From Niastella soli (GTDB lineage: Bacteria > Bacteroidota > Bacteroidia > Chitinophagales > Chitinophagaceae): a stretch of 64,000 bases of DNA. Of this stretch, positions 44,359 to 54,009 are shown in pieces. Position numbers and translations under genes: made by a program. How positions within the stretch are numbered: the first letter of the stretch is position 1; every line of letters begins with the position of its first letter. The stretch lies in contig NZ_JAGHKO010000001.1 in NCBI RefSeq assembly GCF_017742245.1, positions 248,001 to 312,000 of the forward strand. The letters run 5' to 3'. The notes beneath the pieces were generated by a model that was given only the letters and a program-made list of their open reading frames with translations, did no database searches and was not told the DNA's origin.

Positions 44359-44432
44359 GATAGGCACATAGAAACATAACCATTTCAAACCTATACAAAC
44401 AATTGAATTGAATATGCTCCTATGTGGCTATC
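44359..44432. terminator. Inverted repeat between convergent genes, possible bidirectional terminator
   Basis: GATAGGCACATAG (44359-44371) and CTATGTGGCTATC (44420-44432) are complementary at 12 of 13 positions with a 48-base loop. They lie between the convergent GNAT and deacetylase genes. The long loop and lack of a clean T run keep this tentative. Confidence 0.3.
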
Positions 44433-44458
44433 GGGTAGAATATCTTTCTGCTGCTTTA

Positions 44459-45481
44459 TTACAATACTTTATCGGCCTGTTTTGCCCCTTTTATCGCTGA
44501 CGCCCCCACCAGGTATTTATCATATTCGCCCATATTCCAGCTGGTCATACCATATTTCTGTTGACACTTTTTGAACTCCTTTAACAGCACTTCCAGGTTT
44601 TGTAAATTCTGCTCGGGATAATCACCAAAATTTTCGGGGTGCCACCACAAATGATATACTTCTTTTCGTTGCGCCGCAATGCGGATCTCCTGGCGCGACC
44701 TGCGTAACCTCATTTTATTGGCCAGTTCCGATTTCGGGCTCCAGGGCCGTAAGAAACGGCTGGCAGGTAACTGTAATGGTTCACCAGGCGTTATTTTAAT
44801 TTTATCTAAAGGATAAGAAGTTCTTACACCTCCTACCTGTATATAGGCATCAGCAGTACGGAATACCCTTCTCATTAAACCCGCGCCGCCATTGGTGACC
44901 GGCGACCAAAACCATCCATCCGGGTTGGAACGAACCGTTTTAACACCATTATCATAACAGATCTTCAGGTATTCGGGATTGAACTGATTACGTGGAAACA
45001 CCAGCGAACGCATAGGCGCATTAAACTTTTCACCTGCTTTAACGGCCGCTTTCAGATCGGCGTCAAAAGCCCTTTTCTCCCGTTGCTCCTCCAGGCAATA
45101 ATAATGGCTAAACGTATGTGTTGCCAGTTCCTGTCCCGGATATTTCATGATCATTTCTACTTCTTCCGGAGCAAAATGCGCCCATTGAAATTGTGAGTCC
45201 ATTCCATGCTGACGAACCCATTTATAAGCGGAATACTTTTCTACAGCATAATCAGGCTCAATGGAAGGCCTAAAGGTTTCCCATTCCTCCCGGTTGGCAG
45301 CAAACAAGCTACCAACTGTTGCCCAGGTTACATGCACATCGTATTTGCTGAACATTTCGAGCATTTGCGGAACAATGCGCAGTGTATTTTTATAGTTGGC
45401 TTCCCGCAGTTGACGATCTCTTTTATCAAATACACCCCAGTGGAGTTCAAAATCAAGCGAGATGGTGAATATCCCTTGCAT
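44459..45481 (-). CDS. Polysaccharide deacetylase-like protein (cytoplasmic type)
   Basis: The product has 340 residues without a signal or membrane helix. FTISLDFELHWGVFDKRD replaces the usual Asp-Asp motif with a single Asp-Phe-Glu, and ATHTFSHYYCLEEQ gives the His-x3-His metal motif. LVFPRNQFNPEYL and HLWWHPENFGDYP are typical of this subgroup found in capsule and exopolysaccharide clusters. It is only distantly related to the two deacetylases at 32842 and 34265. It is the last gene of the long right-hand operon. Confidence 0.85.
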   Translation of the reverse strand: MQGIFTISLDFELHWGVFDKRDRQLREANYKNTLRIVPQMLEMFSKYDVHVTWATVGSLFAANREEWETFRPSIEPDYAVEKYSAYKWVRQHGMDSQFQWAHFAPEEVEMIMKYPGQELATHTFSHYYCLEEQREKRAFDADLKAAVKAGEKFNAPMRSLVFPRNQFNPEYLKICYDNGVKTVRSNPDGWFWSPVTNGGAGLMRRVFRTADAYIQVGGVRTSYPLDKIKITPGEPLQLPASRFLRPWSPKSELANKMRLRRSRQEIRIAAQRKEVYHLWWHPENFGDYPEQNLQNLEVLLKEFKKCQQKYGMTSWNMGEYDKYLVGASAIKGAKQADKVL

Positions 45482-45526
45482 ATATCAGTTTTAAGTTCAG
45501 AGTTTTTTATTGTGAGTTGTCTTGAG

Positions 45527-45554
45527 CCCTTTCCCGTTTCCCGTTTCACGTTTC
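45527..45554. repeat. Heptanucleotide array (CCGTTTC family) at a gene end
   Basis: CCCTTTC CCGTTTC CCGTTTC ACGTTTC follow at a strict 7-base period and reach into the stop codon of the membrane protein gene (45553). The units are the complement of those at 11154-11174. Confidence 0.8.
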
Positions 45555-46785
45555 ACGCCCTCCCTGCAATCGCCAGCTTCACTTGTTTTGGAGGCTCCGT
45601 AGGTTCAGCTTCACGACTTTCCATCGCCTTTCTCCGCTTCATCACCTGCAGGTCTTTTTTATAATCAAGGAACATCACGATCACAAACAACAAAAAGTAC
45701 ATGATCATACTTTTTTGCCGGATGATGATCCCCATATTCGACATTGTGTTCGACAAAGCAAAAGAAGTGGCCAGAAATGCAACCGCACTTGTTTTTAATA
45801 AGGCGGACCCTTTGCGCAAGAATTTTATAAATCCTTTCTGAAACAATTTTGCGGTCAATGCCAGATACAATACGTTCTCTACAGAAACCAGCAGCCCCAT
45901 AGCGCCTGGCGAATCGACAAATAAAGGGCGAAACCAGAAGGTGAATAACTTTAACGCCAGCGGGTAATTGGAGATGTCGATACCCGACCCGGCTTTTGAC
46001 AACTCATAGGAGCGAACAGCAGAGAACTGGTTAAAACTTTGCAACACGTTGTCGCCATCGATCTTTGAGAAGGCCATTATCTTATCATACAATAAGACCA
46101 TCGCACCAATACTGGCACCAAACACCAACAGCTTTTGCCATACCGGCACTTTTTGCCGACCCGTAAACATGCCCACCACAATACCAACGGCCATAAATAA
46201 AAACACATGCGGGCGTACATGATAGACGATCAGCAAACCCAGTATCAATTGTAGTTTTCGGGTCTTTAACTTACTAAGGCCATACATCGTCATACCCAGT
46301 CCCCAAAAGATGATCGATCCTTTACCCAGTGAAACGGTCCAGAAGTGCATATTGGGTAGAAAGAACAGCAGGGGTATCAGCTCCATACCCCAGATCTTGT
46401 GTTTGTACTTTGTATTTTCTTTAAAATATACGTAGAAGTAAACAAAGCCCCAGTACCCCATATACGCAAACAGCACAAACATCATTTCGAAGGTAAAGCC
46501 CAGGTAATTGATGAATGGGTAACCCATAAAATCAATGAAGGGCGTACCCGTGTCATAGGCGCTGAACCAGGTAGCGTAATTTTGCGCAGCCCGCAGATAA
46601 TAGTCCTGCGAATCGGAACGGGAAAATAATTGAAATACATAATAGATGATACAAAACAGCGTATGGAACCAGTACAGGTTTTTCATTAAACCTACCTGGA
46701 ACCAGGGCAAATTCCGTTTCATCATTTGTAGTAATGGCAACGTTACTACATAAAACAGGATCACTAAAATTATTCCACCTATCAC
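45553..46785 (-). CDS. Polytopic membrane protein, probable polysaccharide polymerase (EpsG/Wzy-like)
   Basis: The product has 410 residues with about 10 membrane spans and a charged cytoplasmic tail (DYKKDLQVMKRRKAMESREAE). FLPNMHFWTVSLGKGSIIFWGLGM and VYHVRPHVFLFMAVGI resemble the conserved loops of EpsG/Wzy-type proteins that join repeat units outside the inner membrane. It lies between glycosyltransferase genes and the deacetylase, 11 bases after a GT4 gene. No other polymerase candidate exists in the window, which supports the assignment, though sequence families of this kind are very divergent. Confidence 0.65.
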   Translation of the reverse strand: MIGGIILVILFYVVTLPLLQMMKRNLPWFQVGLMKNLYWFHTLFCIIYYVFQLFSRSDSQDYYLRAAQNYATWFSAYDTGTPFIDFMGYPFINYLGFTFEMMFVLFAYMGYWGFVYFYVYFKENTKYKHKIWGMELIPLLFFLPNMHFWTVSLGKGSIIFWGLGMTMYGLSKLKTRKLQLILGLLIVYHVRPHVFLFMAVGIVVGMFTGRQKVPVWQKLLVFGASIGAMVLLYDKIMAFSKIDGDNVLQSFNQFSAVRSYELSKAGSGIDISNYPLALKLFTFWFRPLFVDSPGAMGLLVSVENVLYLALTAKLFQKGFIKFLRKGSALLKTSAVAFLATSFALSNTMSNMGIIIRQKSMIMYFLLFVIVMFLDYKKDLQVMKRRKAMESREAEPTEPPKQVKLAIAGRA

Positions 46786-46796
46786 GGTCCTGAGTT

Positions 46797-47960
46797 TTAT
46801 TTGGTGATCAAATCATTGTATATGGTTTCCAGCTCGCCCACCATTTTTTTCATGCTGAAAGAATGGAGAACCGTTTCGCGGGCGGTCTGTTTCATTCTTG
46901 CTATTTCATTAGGCTGTTGTATCAATGCAGACAAACGCGCTACCAGCTGCATGGGTTCCTGAACCGGGACCAATAACCCATTCTCTCCGTCTTTTATTAC
47001 TTCGGGTATTCCCCCTGCAGCTGTACAGGCGGGCAAACAGTTCATGCTCATCGCTTCGAGCAGCGCAATTGGAAGTCCTTCAAACTCTGAACTCATCATA
47101 AAGATATCCATGGCGGTGAAGTATGGACGGGTTTCAGTTTGCAGTCCTGCAAAAAACACATACTTATCGGTACCAAGCGCTTTGGCTTTATTATGGATCT
47201 CTTCGCGCAGCGGACCATCACCTACAATAATAAAGTAGGTATCCGGATGTTTTGCATGAAGCGCCTGGGCTATCTCCAGCCAGGTGCCTAACCGCTTTTG
47301 CACCCTGAACACACACGTAATTCCTATCACGGTGGCGGTTGCCGGAATATTTAGTTCCTTTCGAATATCATTGCCAATGTTCTGCGTACGGGAATACTTT
47401 ACAGTATCTGTTCCATTTGCCACTACCTGTACCAGCGGTTTTGCCTTTCCATAATTTGTTTTAATGGAATTAGCCACTTCTGCTGATACGGCTATTACGC
47501 GCTGCTGACTACTAAAGGTGAATTTGTTTAACAGGTAAGTCAATTTGTGATAGCGCTCCCATTTATTATGTTCGGTATAAACTACCGGCACACCGGTCAT
47601 TTTTCCTACTATACGGGCAGCCATTCCAGCCCAGGGAAGATGGCAATGAATGAGTTGAATTTCATGCTTGCGTACGTATGCGGCAATTTTGCGTACAGCC
47701 AGCAAAATGCTGGCATTGTTCCCCGCAGGGATACAAACTACTTTACCTCCCTCTTCTTCAATAGCCGATACCATCTGGTTTTTCCAGGGTAAAAAGTAGA
47801 TATAATGAAAATCAAACTGCTGTTTATCGTGCTGGCGCAATGTCTCAGGCAATAACATCTCTGCCCCCCCACGGCCCAATGATTTGATAATATGCAATAC
47901 CGGGATAGGTTGTTTCCCCTGGTAGGAATGACGGATATATGTTTTGTCCAAAGTATCCAT
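46797..47960 (-). CDS. GT4-family glycosyltransferase
   Basis: The product has 387 residues with a GT-B fold. VLHIIKSLGRGGAEMLLPETL in the N-terminal half is the typical glycine-rich acceptor loop. IGITCVFRVQKRLGTWLEIAQ and SSEFEGLPIALLEAMSMNCLP (Glu motif) mark the donor half. It belongs with the neighbouring GT4 enzymes at 48006 and 49094 in building the repeat unit on the cytoplasmic face. Linkage and donor are not evident. Confidence 0.92.
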   Translation of the reverse strand: MDTLDKTYIRHSYQGKQPIPVLHIIKSLGRGGAEMLLPETLRQHDKQQFDFHYIYFLPWKNQMVSAIEEEGGKVVCIPAGNNASILLAVRKIAAYVRKHEIQLIHCHLPWAGMAARIVGKMTGVPVVYTEHNKWERYHKLTYLLNKFTFSSQQRVIAVSAEVANSIKTNYGKAKPLVQVVANGTDTVKYSRTQNIGNDIRKELNIPATATVIGITCVFRVQKRLGTWLEIAQALHAKHPDTYFIIVGDGPLREEIHNKAKALGTDKYVFFAGLQTETRPYFTAMDIFMMSSEFEGLPIALLEAMSMNCLPACTAAGGIPEVIKDGENGLLVPVQEPMQLVARLSALIQQPNEIARMKQTARETVLHSFSMKKMVGELETIYNDLITK

Positions 47961-48005
47961 GTGTTTAGTTGTTACAGCGGTTAAATAAGCACAAGCGCTC
48001 GGGTC

Positions 48006-49097
48006 TCATTTCTTTATAGACTGATATACTTCTAAAAATTTTGTGGCAATGCGGGTATTCAGGTAATCATTATTAACCAGCTCCCGGGCGTTTTGTACCA
48101 TTTGTTGATTTTCCGGGGTTTTATCAATTGCTTTCAGTACATTCTCAACAAAAGTATCTTCATGGCCTTTTGGTACCAGGTAACCGGTTTTATTATTGAT
48201 GACCACTTCACCAATCCCGCCCACATTATAAGCCACCACTGGGGTATTACAATAAAATGCTTCCAGTATTACGCCGGGCAATCCTTCAATAATACTTGGT
48301 AGCAGCAATGCATCGGCGTTCTTAATAAATTGCATCGCATCATTTCGGAACCCGTAAAATCGCACCTGCTGTTCAAGTCCTCTTTGTTTTACCAGCTCCT
48401 CTATTTGTCCCTGCAATGGTCCGCTGCCAACAAAATGCAAACTGGCGCCGGGTTTCTTTTTAAGAATACCTTCAAAGATCTCGATGAGCCGGGTATGGTT
48501 CTTTTCGTAGGTAAACCCGCCTACATGTACCAATACCGGTTTAGACACTCCCTGCAATTCATTCTCTTTTCCGGGATCATTTAGTACAACTTCTTCAATT
48601 CCTATTGGCACTGTTACAATCCGCTCTTTGAATTGAGGGAACAGTTTTGCAAAATCCGTGGCGGAGGTCCTGCTCACTGAAACAATGCGACTGGCATATT
48701 TAAAGAAAAAGCCATTCAGTTTTTTAGCCGGTGTTGTTTTTATATACAGGCTAATGGTGCTGGCGTTTCTAAAAACAATGGGTTGCTTCCATTTGAAAAA
48801 CAACTTCGACAACACTGCATATTTCAATGTATCACCCGCATTGGCCTGAATGATGTCTGGCTTTTCTTCTTTGATGAGCTGCGCCAGATTGCGCCAGGCT
48901 TTAATATCCCACATACGTTTTTTGGAGGAACCATTCAGGTGTCTTGTTTCTCCTGCAAATGGCAGCGGCGCCTTACCCGGAAAGACAAACACCAGAATCG
49001 CTTTATGTCCTTTTTCGTTAATGTGGGTACTCAGCTGTGAAGCAAACATTTCTGCCCCGCGTAATTGGGGTTTTTGAACCAGTTGAAGTATTGTCAA
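48006..49097 (-). CDS. GT4-family glycosyltransferase
   Basis: The product has 363 residues. Acceptor half: LQLVQKPQLRGAEMFASQLS. Donor half: KPVLVHVGGFTYEKNHTRLIE and LPSIIEGLPGVILEAFYCNTP. Its start overlaps the stop of the upstream GT4 gene (49094) by four bases, the usual sign of translational coupling. It should add one sugar of the repeat unit. Specificity is unknown. Confidence 0.92.
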   Translation of the reverse strand: MTILQLVQKPQLRGAEMFASQLSTHINEKGHKAILVFVFPGKAPLPFAGETRHLNGSSKKRMWDIKAWRNLAQLIKEEKPDIIQANAGDTLKYAVLSKLFFKWKQPIVFRNASTISLYIKTTPAKKLNGFFFKYASRIVSVSRTSATDFAKLFPQFKERIVTVPIGIEEVVLNDPGKENELQGVSKPVLVHVGGFTYEKNHTRLIEIFEGILKKKPGASLHFVGSGPLQGQIEELVKQRGLEQQVRFYGFRNDAMQFIKNADALLLPSIIEGLPGVILEAFYCNTPVVAYNVGGIGEVVINNKTGYLVPKGHEDTFVENVLKAIDKTPENQQMVQNARELVNNDYLNTRIATKFLEVYQSIKK

Positions 49098-50305
49098 TTT
49101 TTTACAATGATCATGTTGAGTAAATAATTTTCCAGCTTTCCGGCAATTGTATCCAATTCAAAATTTTGCCGGGCATGCTCATTTGCTTTTACAGCAAGTT
49201 CATTGGCCACCGCTATATTATCCTTATACCATAACAAAGCCTGTTGTATGCTTTTCTCCGATCCTCTTTCAAACAAGTAACCTGTATTCATATGGGTGAT
49301 CACTTCTTTGTTTACTGCAATATCGCTGGCCAGCACCGGTAAACCGGCAAACATAGCTTCTACAATGGCGCCACTAAACCCTTCACTGTGCGATGGAAAA
49401 ACAAAACAGTCATATTTATTAATGAGCTGTGGTATATCCTGGCTTCCTAACAATACCACGTTGTTCTGTACTCCCAGGTCATTAATAAGTTTGGTTAACG
49501 GTTCCCGGGCGGGGCCTTCACCGGCTATATGTAAAACAGCATCCGGACAGGTCAGTAAAAATTTCTGGAAAGCCAATATGAGGTCGCGCTGCCCCTTTAT
49601 CGGGACCAACCTCCCTACATTTAAAAACCGCAGGGGTTTACCAGGTTGGGCTTGCGGAACATGAAACCGGAATAAGTTACTATCCCGGCCTCTGTTTATG
49701 ACCTCAATTTTATTAAGCGCAATACCCAGTGCTTTTGCATTGGACATTTTTACTTCTTCTGAGTTGGCAACAAATCCTTTACAAAACCGGGCCGTTGTTT
49801 TATTGGCCCATTTAAAAAACGACACCGCCATTTTTGCCTTTACTGAAAGTGCGGTATTGTAGGTGTCGGAATATAATTCGCTTACGAAGGTGCCTATAAC
49901 CGGAATGTGACTGAAACGGGCAACCAGCCGGGCAATCAGTTCAGACCGGGTCAGGTAGGCCACAATAATATCGGGTTGTTCTTTTTGAACGATCGCTTTT
50001 AGCTGTTTGTACGCCTCGGCAAACCCGTATTTCTTTTTCAACCCCACTGAATATACCGGAATAGTATGCGCTGCAAATTGTTGTTTTAACAGATCGCCGG
50101 CATACAGGTGACAAACCACCGGCTGCATAGATCTAAACCGGATGGCATTGGCAAAAAGACTCTGTTCAGCCCCGCCGGTTTGTAATGTATCAATAACAAA
50201 TAATACTTTTTTGGGCATACCAGTTGGGGAACCATTGTTTACAGCAATAGTCACGTTCTTTAATTCAGTTCCGGGAATAGCGTCACTATGCATATTGTAC
50301 TGCAT
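49094..50305 (-). CDS. GT4-family glycosyltransferase
   Basis: The product has 403 residues from the first ATG. About 29 residues precede the conserved start (MPKKVLFVIDTLQTGGAEQS), so a start at 50218 is also possible and would remove the 20-base overlap with the FkbM gene upstream. Donor motifs are RFLNVGRLVPIKGQRDLILA and FPSHSEGFSGAIVEAMFAGLP. It is coupled to the next GT4 gene by a four-base overlap. Donor and linkage cannot be inferred. Confidence 0.92.
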   Translation of the reverse strand: MQYNMHSDAIPGTELKNVTIAVNNGSPTGMPKKVLFVIDTLQTGGAEQSLFANAIRFRSMQPVVCHLYAGDLLKQQFAAHTIPVYSVGLKKKYGFAEAYKQLKAIVQKEQPDIIVAYLTRSELIARLVARFSHIPVIGTFVSELYSDTYNTALSVKAKMAVSFFKWANKTTARFCKGFVANSEEVKMSNAKALGIALNKIEVINRGRDSNLFRFHVPQAQPGKPLRFLNVGRLVPIKGQRDLILAFQKFLLTCPDAVLHIAGEGPAREPLTKLINDLGVQNNVVLLGSQDIPQLINKYDCFVFPSHSEGFSGAIVEAMFAGLPVLASDIAVNKEVITHMNTGYLFERGSEKSIQQALLWYKDNIAVANELAVKANEHARQNFELDTIAGKLENYLLNMIIVKN

Positions 50306-51074
50306 CTTGTTTGGTATCGGTAAATGTTATTATTATATCTTCCCCTTTGCAAAAAATATCAAACTGTCTGGTTGAAATGGCTTTAAAGAAGGCGGTAGCG
50401 CATCCGGGGTGAAAGGTATCGTGTAACTCAATAACGATGCACCGCACTTTGGGTAACCAGTTTTCATAATTATAAGTAAACAACTCCTTTTCGGCCCCTT
50501 CTATATCTATTTTGAGAATATCGATCGTTTGCAGACCGTACTTGCTGATAATATCATCCATGGTAATGGCATCCACGCTTCCTACCTGTTTCTGGTTTCC
50601 ATCTACTACCCTGAAACCATATTCACCCAATCCACTATCGAATATCCCCAGCTTTTTTTCGGAGTACCAGATGGCATTTTGAAGGCAAACCACTTTTGAG
50701 TATCCTTTTACGTTCTTTACCAGCTGTTCGAAATTGTGTTTTTCCGGTTCTACCGCAATAACCTGCGCATCAGGGAATTTTGATTTAAAGTGCATCACAG
50801 AAAATCCAATATTCGACCCCAGGTCAATAATTGTCTTTACGTTGTTGCTGCCTGTAATAATGGGAACGTTGTACTGCCCAAATACGGCAATAGCCCGAAA
50901 AACCTTAAAATCGCTGGAATGCTTTCTGATGTGGTAATGCCGCCCCTTCCATTTTACTTCGTACTCTTCGCCGGAGGCGCTCATTGCCAAACCAATCAAT
51001 AAGGATTTAATGATACCAACTTTGTAAACATAACGCAGTGTCGTAACTACCTTTTTTTTAAACTGTGAAGTCAT
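50286..51074 (-). CDS. FkbM-family methyltransferase
   Basis: The product has 262 residues. The SAM-binding motif TIIDLGSNIGFSVMHFKSKF is followed by AQVIAVEPEKHNFEQLVKNV and the FkbM signature DILKIDIEGAEKELF. These enzymes O-methylate sugars, here presumably one residue of the glycan. It lies between a GT2 gene and a GT4 gene on the same strand. The N-terminus is basic with a short hydrophobic stretch but no clear signal peptide. Confidence 0.9.
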   Translation of the reverse strand: MTSQFKKKVVTTLRYVYKVGIIKSLLIGLAMSASGEEYEVKWKGRHYHIRKHSSDFKVFRAIAVFGQYNVPIITGSNNVKTIIDLGSNIGFSVMHFKSKFPDAQVIAVEPEKHNFEQLVKNVKGYSKVVCLQNAIWYSEKKLGIFDSGLGEYGFRVVDGNQKQVGSVDAITMDDIISKYGLQTIDILKIDIEGAEKELFTYNYENWLPKVRCIVIELHDTFHPGCATAFFKAISTRQFDIFCKGEDIIITFTDTKQDAVQYA

Positions 51075-51155
51075 AAATTTTCTCTTTTTTGTTCGATCCG
51101 TGATTAGGTAGCCGGTTCCTGGGTTCTATTAAAGGGTTGTAAGGTTTTAACAGTT

Positions 51156-52022
51156 TTACTTCAAAAATTTCAATGTGCCGGGATCCAACGTTCTGCCACC
51201 AACGCCTCTGATGCCATGCCAAATTCCGAGTAAACGGAATTTCACTCTTCTGAATCGATCTGGCGCCAGTATAGCTGCGGTCAGCAATAGTTTTACCTGA
51301 TGATAGCAATAGGCAATGAACTCAATAAATGAGAAATGTTTTTTAATGATAAATGTGTGATTACGGGCTGAATAATAATTGCGCCATAAGGTGGCCTTGG
51401 TAAATTGTCCGCCGCCGCCCAGTAATTGGCGGTCATCGGCCCCATTCTTCAATACACCGATCTTATAGCCAGCTCTTCTGATGCGGATTGAATATTCCTG
51501 GTCGTCGCACATCATGAAGAACTCTTCGCACAAGGGCCCCAGTTGGCGAACTACATCCGCCTTTATAATGGCCCCATCGATCATGGCATAGTCAATTTCC
51601 TGTAGCCGCACGTTCGGGTCAGCATGCACTTTGGCCCCCATCTTAAAGTTGGCCCCGTGCAAACCCAGCATTACAAAATCAGTTTGTTCTATATTCTCAA
51701 TCAGGTCTTTCAGGGCATTGGCCGCATAGAAGGTATCATCGTCCAATATCCAGAAATAATCATATGTATTACGGGTTAGCCCATACGTCATGGCCTTTGC
51801 TATGGCGCCGGCTGAACCGGTATTACTCTCCATATAAATGCAATGAATACTATTTTTACCTTGCAGTGTTTGCAGGTACTCCTTTGTTCCATCTGTACTA
51901 TTGTTATCAACGATAACAATTTCGGAAGGTGGAACTGTTTGACCCAGTATATGTGCGATGGCCGTTTTCAGCGTTTCGAGCCGGTTATAAGTTACTACAA
52001 TTGCACAAACCTTTATATTCAT
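51156..52022 (-). CDS. GT2-family glycosyltransferase
   Basis: The product has 288 residues with a GT-A fold. CAIVVTYNRLETLKTAI opens the nucleotide-binding part, VDNNSTDGTKEYL follows, FWILDDDTFYAANAL is the DxD-type metal site, and EEFFMMCDDQEYSIRIRRAGYKI is the acceptor-side motif of the rhamnosyl/galactofuranosyl-like clade. It is a close paralogue of the next gene upstream (52031), sharing long identical stretches such as PDRF(R/K)RV and GGRTLDPGTLKF. The two differ enough to have different acceptors. Confidence 0.93.
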   Translation of the reverse strand: MNIKVCAIVVTYNRLETLKTAIAHILGQTVPPSEIVIVDNNSTDGTKEYLQTLQGKNSIHCIYMESNTGSAGAIAKAMTYGLTRNTYDYFWILDDDTFYAANALKDLIENIEQTDFVMLGLHGANFKMGAKVHADPNVRLQEIDYAMIDGAIIKADVVRQLGPLCEEFFMMCDDQEYSIRIRRAGYKIGVLKNGADDRQLLGGGGQFTKATLWRNYYSARNHTFIIKKHFSFIEFIAYCYHQVKLLLTAAILAPDRFRRVKFRLLGIWHGIRGVGGRTLDPGTLKFLK

Positions 52023-52030
52023 AGTATCCG

Positions 52031-53014
52031 TTATATTACATTAAAACTAAGTTCCAGGTAATCAAAAACATCAAGCACATGCGTAGTGATCACTGGTAAA
52101 TGAATAACCAGTTTCTTCGACTTTACATACTTCATGGCTTTCTGGGATGTAAACTTAAGTGTGCCGGGATCCAGTGTTCTGCCTCCTATACCTAAAATAC
52201 CATGTAAAATGCCGGTCAATCTTAATCGAACACGTTTGAACCGGTCTGGTGCCAGGAAGGCAGCCGTAATTAGCAATTTTGTTTGCAGCAGACAATAACC
52301 AAATAAATTTACGAAAGAGAAATGTTTCTTTATGATAAAAATATGGTTGCGGGCTGAATAATATCCACGCCACAAGGTAGCGCGGGTAAACTGGCCGCCA
52401 CCACCCAGGTATAACCTGTTATCGGCTCCATTCTTCAGCACCCCAATTTTATAGCCCTTTCGTTGCATGCGCACTGAATACTCATGATCGTCACACATCA
52501 TAAAAAATTCTTCACATATAGTTCCCACATGCTGCACCACTTCTGCTTTTATAAGTGCCCCATCGATCATGGCGTAATCTACTTCCTGTAATCTTACATC
52601 ATCCTTCACCTGTATTTTTCTTCCCATCCGGATGTGTGCGCCATGCAAACCGATCATGGAGAATTCGCTGTTCTCAATATTCTCAACCAGATCCTGCAAA
52701 GCGTTGGGTGCATAAAAGGTATCATCGTCCAACACCCAGAAATAATCATATTGATCCTCAATATTCGATAAGCCGAATTCCATGCCTGCGGCAATTGCAC
52801 CAGCCGAACCGGTGTTATTTTCCATAAAAATGCTGTGAATGTTGTTTTCACCATGCACTGATTGCAGGTATTCAATGGTACCATCGGTGCTATTGTTATC
52901 AACAACAACGATGGTAGCAGGTAGTAAAGTTTGGGCCAGTACATGTTCCATGGCCGTTTTAAGGGTGTCGAGCCTGTTATACGTCACCAGTATCGCACAT
53001 ACTTTCGAATACAT
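52031..53014 (-). CDS. GT2-family glycosyltransferase, paralogue of the neighbour
   Basis: The product has 327 residues. CAILVTYNRLDTLKTAM, VDNNSTDGTIEYL, FWVLDDDTFYAPNAL (metal site) and EEFFMMCDDHEYSVRMQRKGYKI repeat the motifs of the protein at 51156. It carries an additional 35-residue C-terminal tail after the shared GGRTLDPGTLKF. Only eight bases separate the two genes. A tandem duplication with later divergence is evident. Confidence 0.93.
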   Translation of the reverse strand: MYSKVCAILVTYNRLDTLKTAMEHVLAQTLLPATIVVVDNNSTDGTIEYLQSVHGENNIHSIFMENNTGSAGAIAAGMEFGLSNIEDQYDYFWVLDDDTFYAPNALQDLVENIENSEFSMIGLHGAHIRMGRKIQVKDDVRLQEVDYAMIDGALIKAEVVQHVGTICEEFFMMCDDHEYSVRMQRKGYKIGVLKNGADNRLYLGGGGQFTRATLWRGYYSARNHIFIIKKHFSFVNLFGYCLLQTKLLITAAFLAPDRFKRVRLRLTGILHGILGIGGRTLDPGTLKFTSQKAMKYVKSKKLVIHLPVITTHVLDVFDYLELSFNVI

Positions 53015-53083
53015 AATTCGGGAAGATTTTAGGGTTTAAAATTGTTGGTCGGTCGGTGGTCTAATGGTGGTATTGATTGCGTA

Positions 53084-53974
53084 TCATCGTTTATACCATC
53101 TGCTTAATCCGTAATCGCGAACAGCTTTAAAGGTGGTTTTGGTGACCAGTCTTCCATAACGAAAGCCGTATTTATAACTTACCAGGGTTTTGGCAATTGA
53201 AACAAACAGAATGGAAACGAACGCCAGGTAATAACCGTTTTTAACCATCACACGCAATGAGTTCCGGATGCTGTAATAATCCCGCCATAACACACTCTCA
53301 TCTTTTTTCCGTACGGTGGTGGTCTTTTTTATATTTAACCGGTTCCATTTTTTCCGCAGGTCCAGGAACAGACCGGAATGCACGAGTATTTTATAACCGG
53401 CTCTTTGTTGCGACAGATCATGATCGAGGTCTTCAAAGCCAAACCACAATTTGGGATCAGGCACAACGCCATTTAATACGCTTTCGCCTTTGATCACTTT
53501 TATCATCCCGCCACCAATGGTGTCTACTTCCAGGTACTCGCCTTTTTCCAGCTCGTCATTGGTGGTCCTTATTACCAACCCGGTACGTCTGTTTATTTTA
53601 TGACCTACCACTCCAACCTGACCACAATTTCCCGGGTATGATTCGCCCAGCTGCAACAGCTTTTCCAGCGTATCTTTTGTATAGGGCGGATCATTATCAT
53701 CGGCCCACAACACCCATTTATATCCCTCATTCGCCAACGTTTGCAACCCTATTTTACCACCACCGGCAAACCCTGAATTATGGCCCACCTTCACATGCGC
53801 TACATCCGGATATAACTGCGCCAGTTTATTTTTGGTATCATCGTTGTCGTTATTATCAACGATGAGCAATTTTTCGGGTGGCCTCGTTTGATCGAGAATT
53901 TTTTGAATGGTGTCCATTAAAATATCAGGACGGTTATAAGTAACTATAAAGGCAGCAAACGTTTTATTACTCAT
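53084..53974 (-). CDS. GT2-family glycosyltransferase
   Basis: The product has 296 residues from the ATG at 53974 (MSNKTFAAFIVTYNRPDILM). An in-frame ATG at 54007 would add 11 unconserved residues. VDNNDNDDTKNKLAQLYP, WVLWADDNDPPYTKDTLEKL (Asp-rich metal site) and LWFGFEDLDHDLSQQRAGYKI are visible. It is a paralogue of the next gene upstream (54010) but of a different subgroup from the pair at 51156/52031. Confidence 0.92.
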   Translation of the reverse strand: MSNKTFAAFIVTYNRPDILMDTIQKILDQTRPPEKLLIVDNNDNDDTKNKLAQLYPDVAHVKVGHNSGFAGGGKIGLQTLANEGYKWVLWADDNDPPYTKDTLEKLLQLGESYPGNCGQVGVVGHKINRRTGLVIRTTNDELEKGEYLEVDTIGGGMIKVIKGESVLNGVVPDPKLWFGFEDLDHDLSQQRAGYKILVHSGLFLDLRKKWNRLNIKKTTTVRKKDESVLWRDYYSIRNSLRVMVKNGYYLAFVSILFVSIAKTLVSYKYGFRYGRLVTKTTFKAVRDYGLSRWYKR

Positions 53975-54009
53975 ATGGACGTTCTTTAATGGGTTTTGGT
54001 CGTTCAATC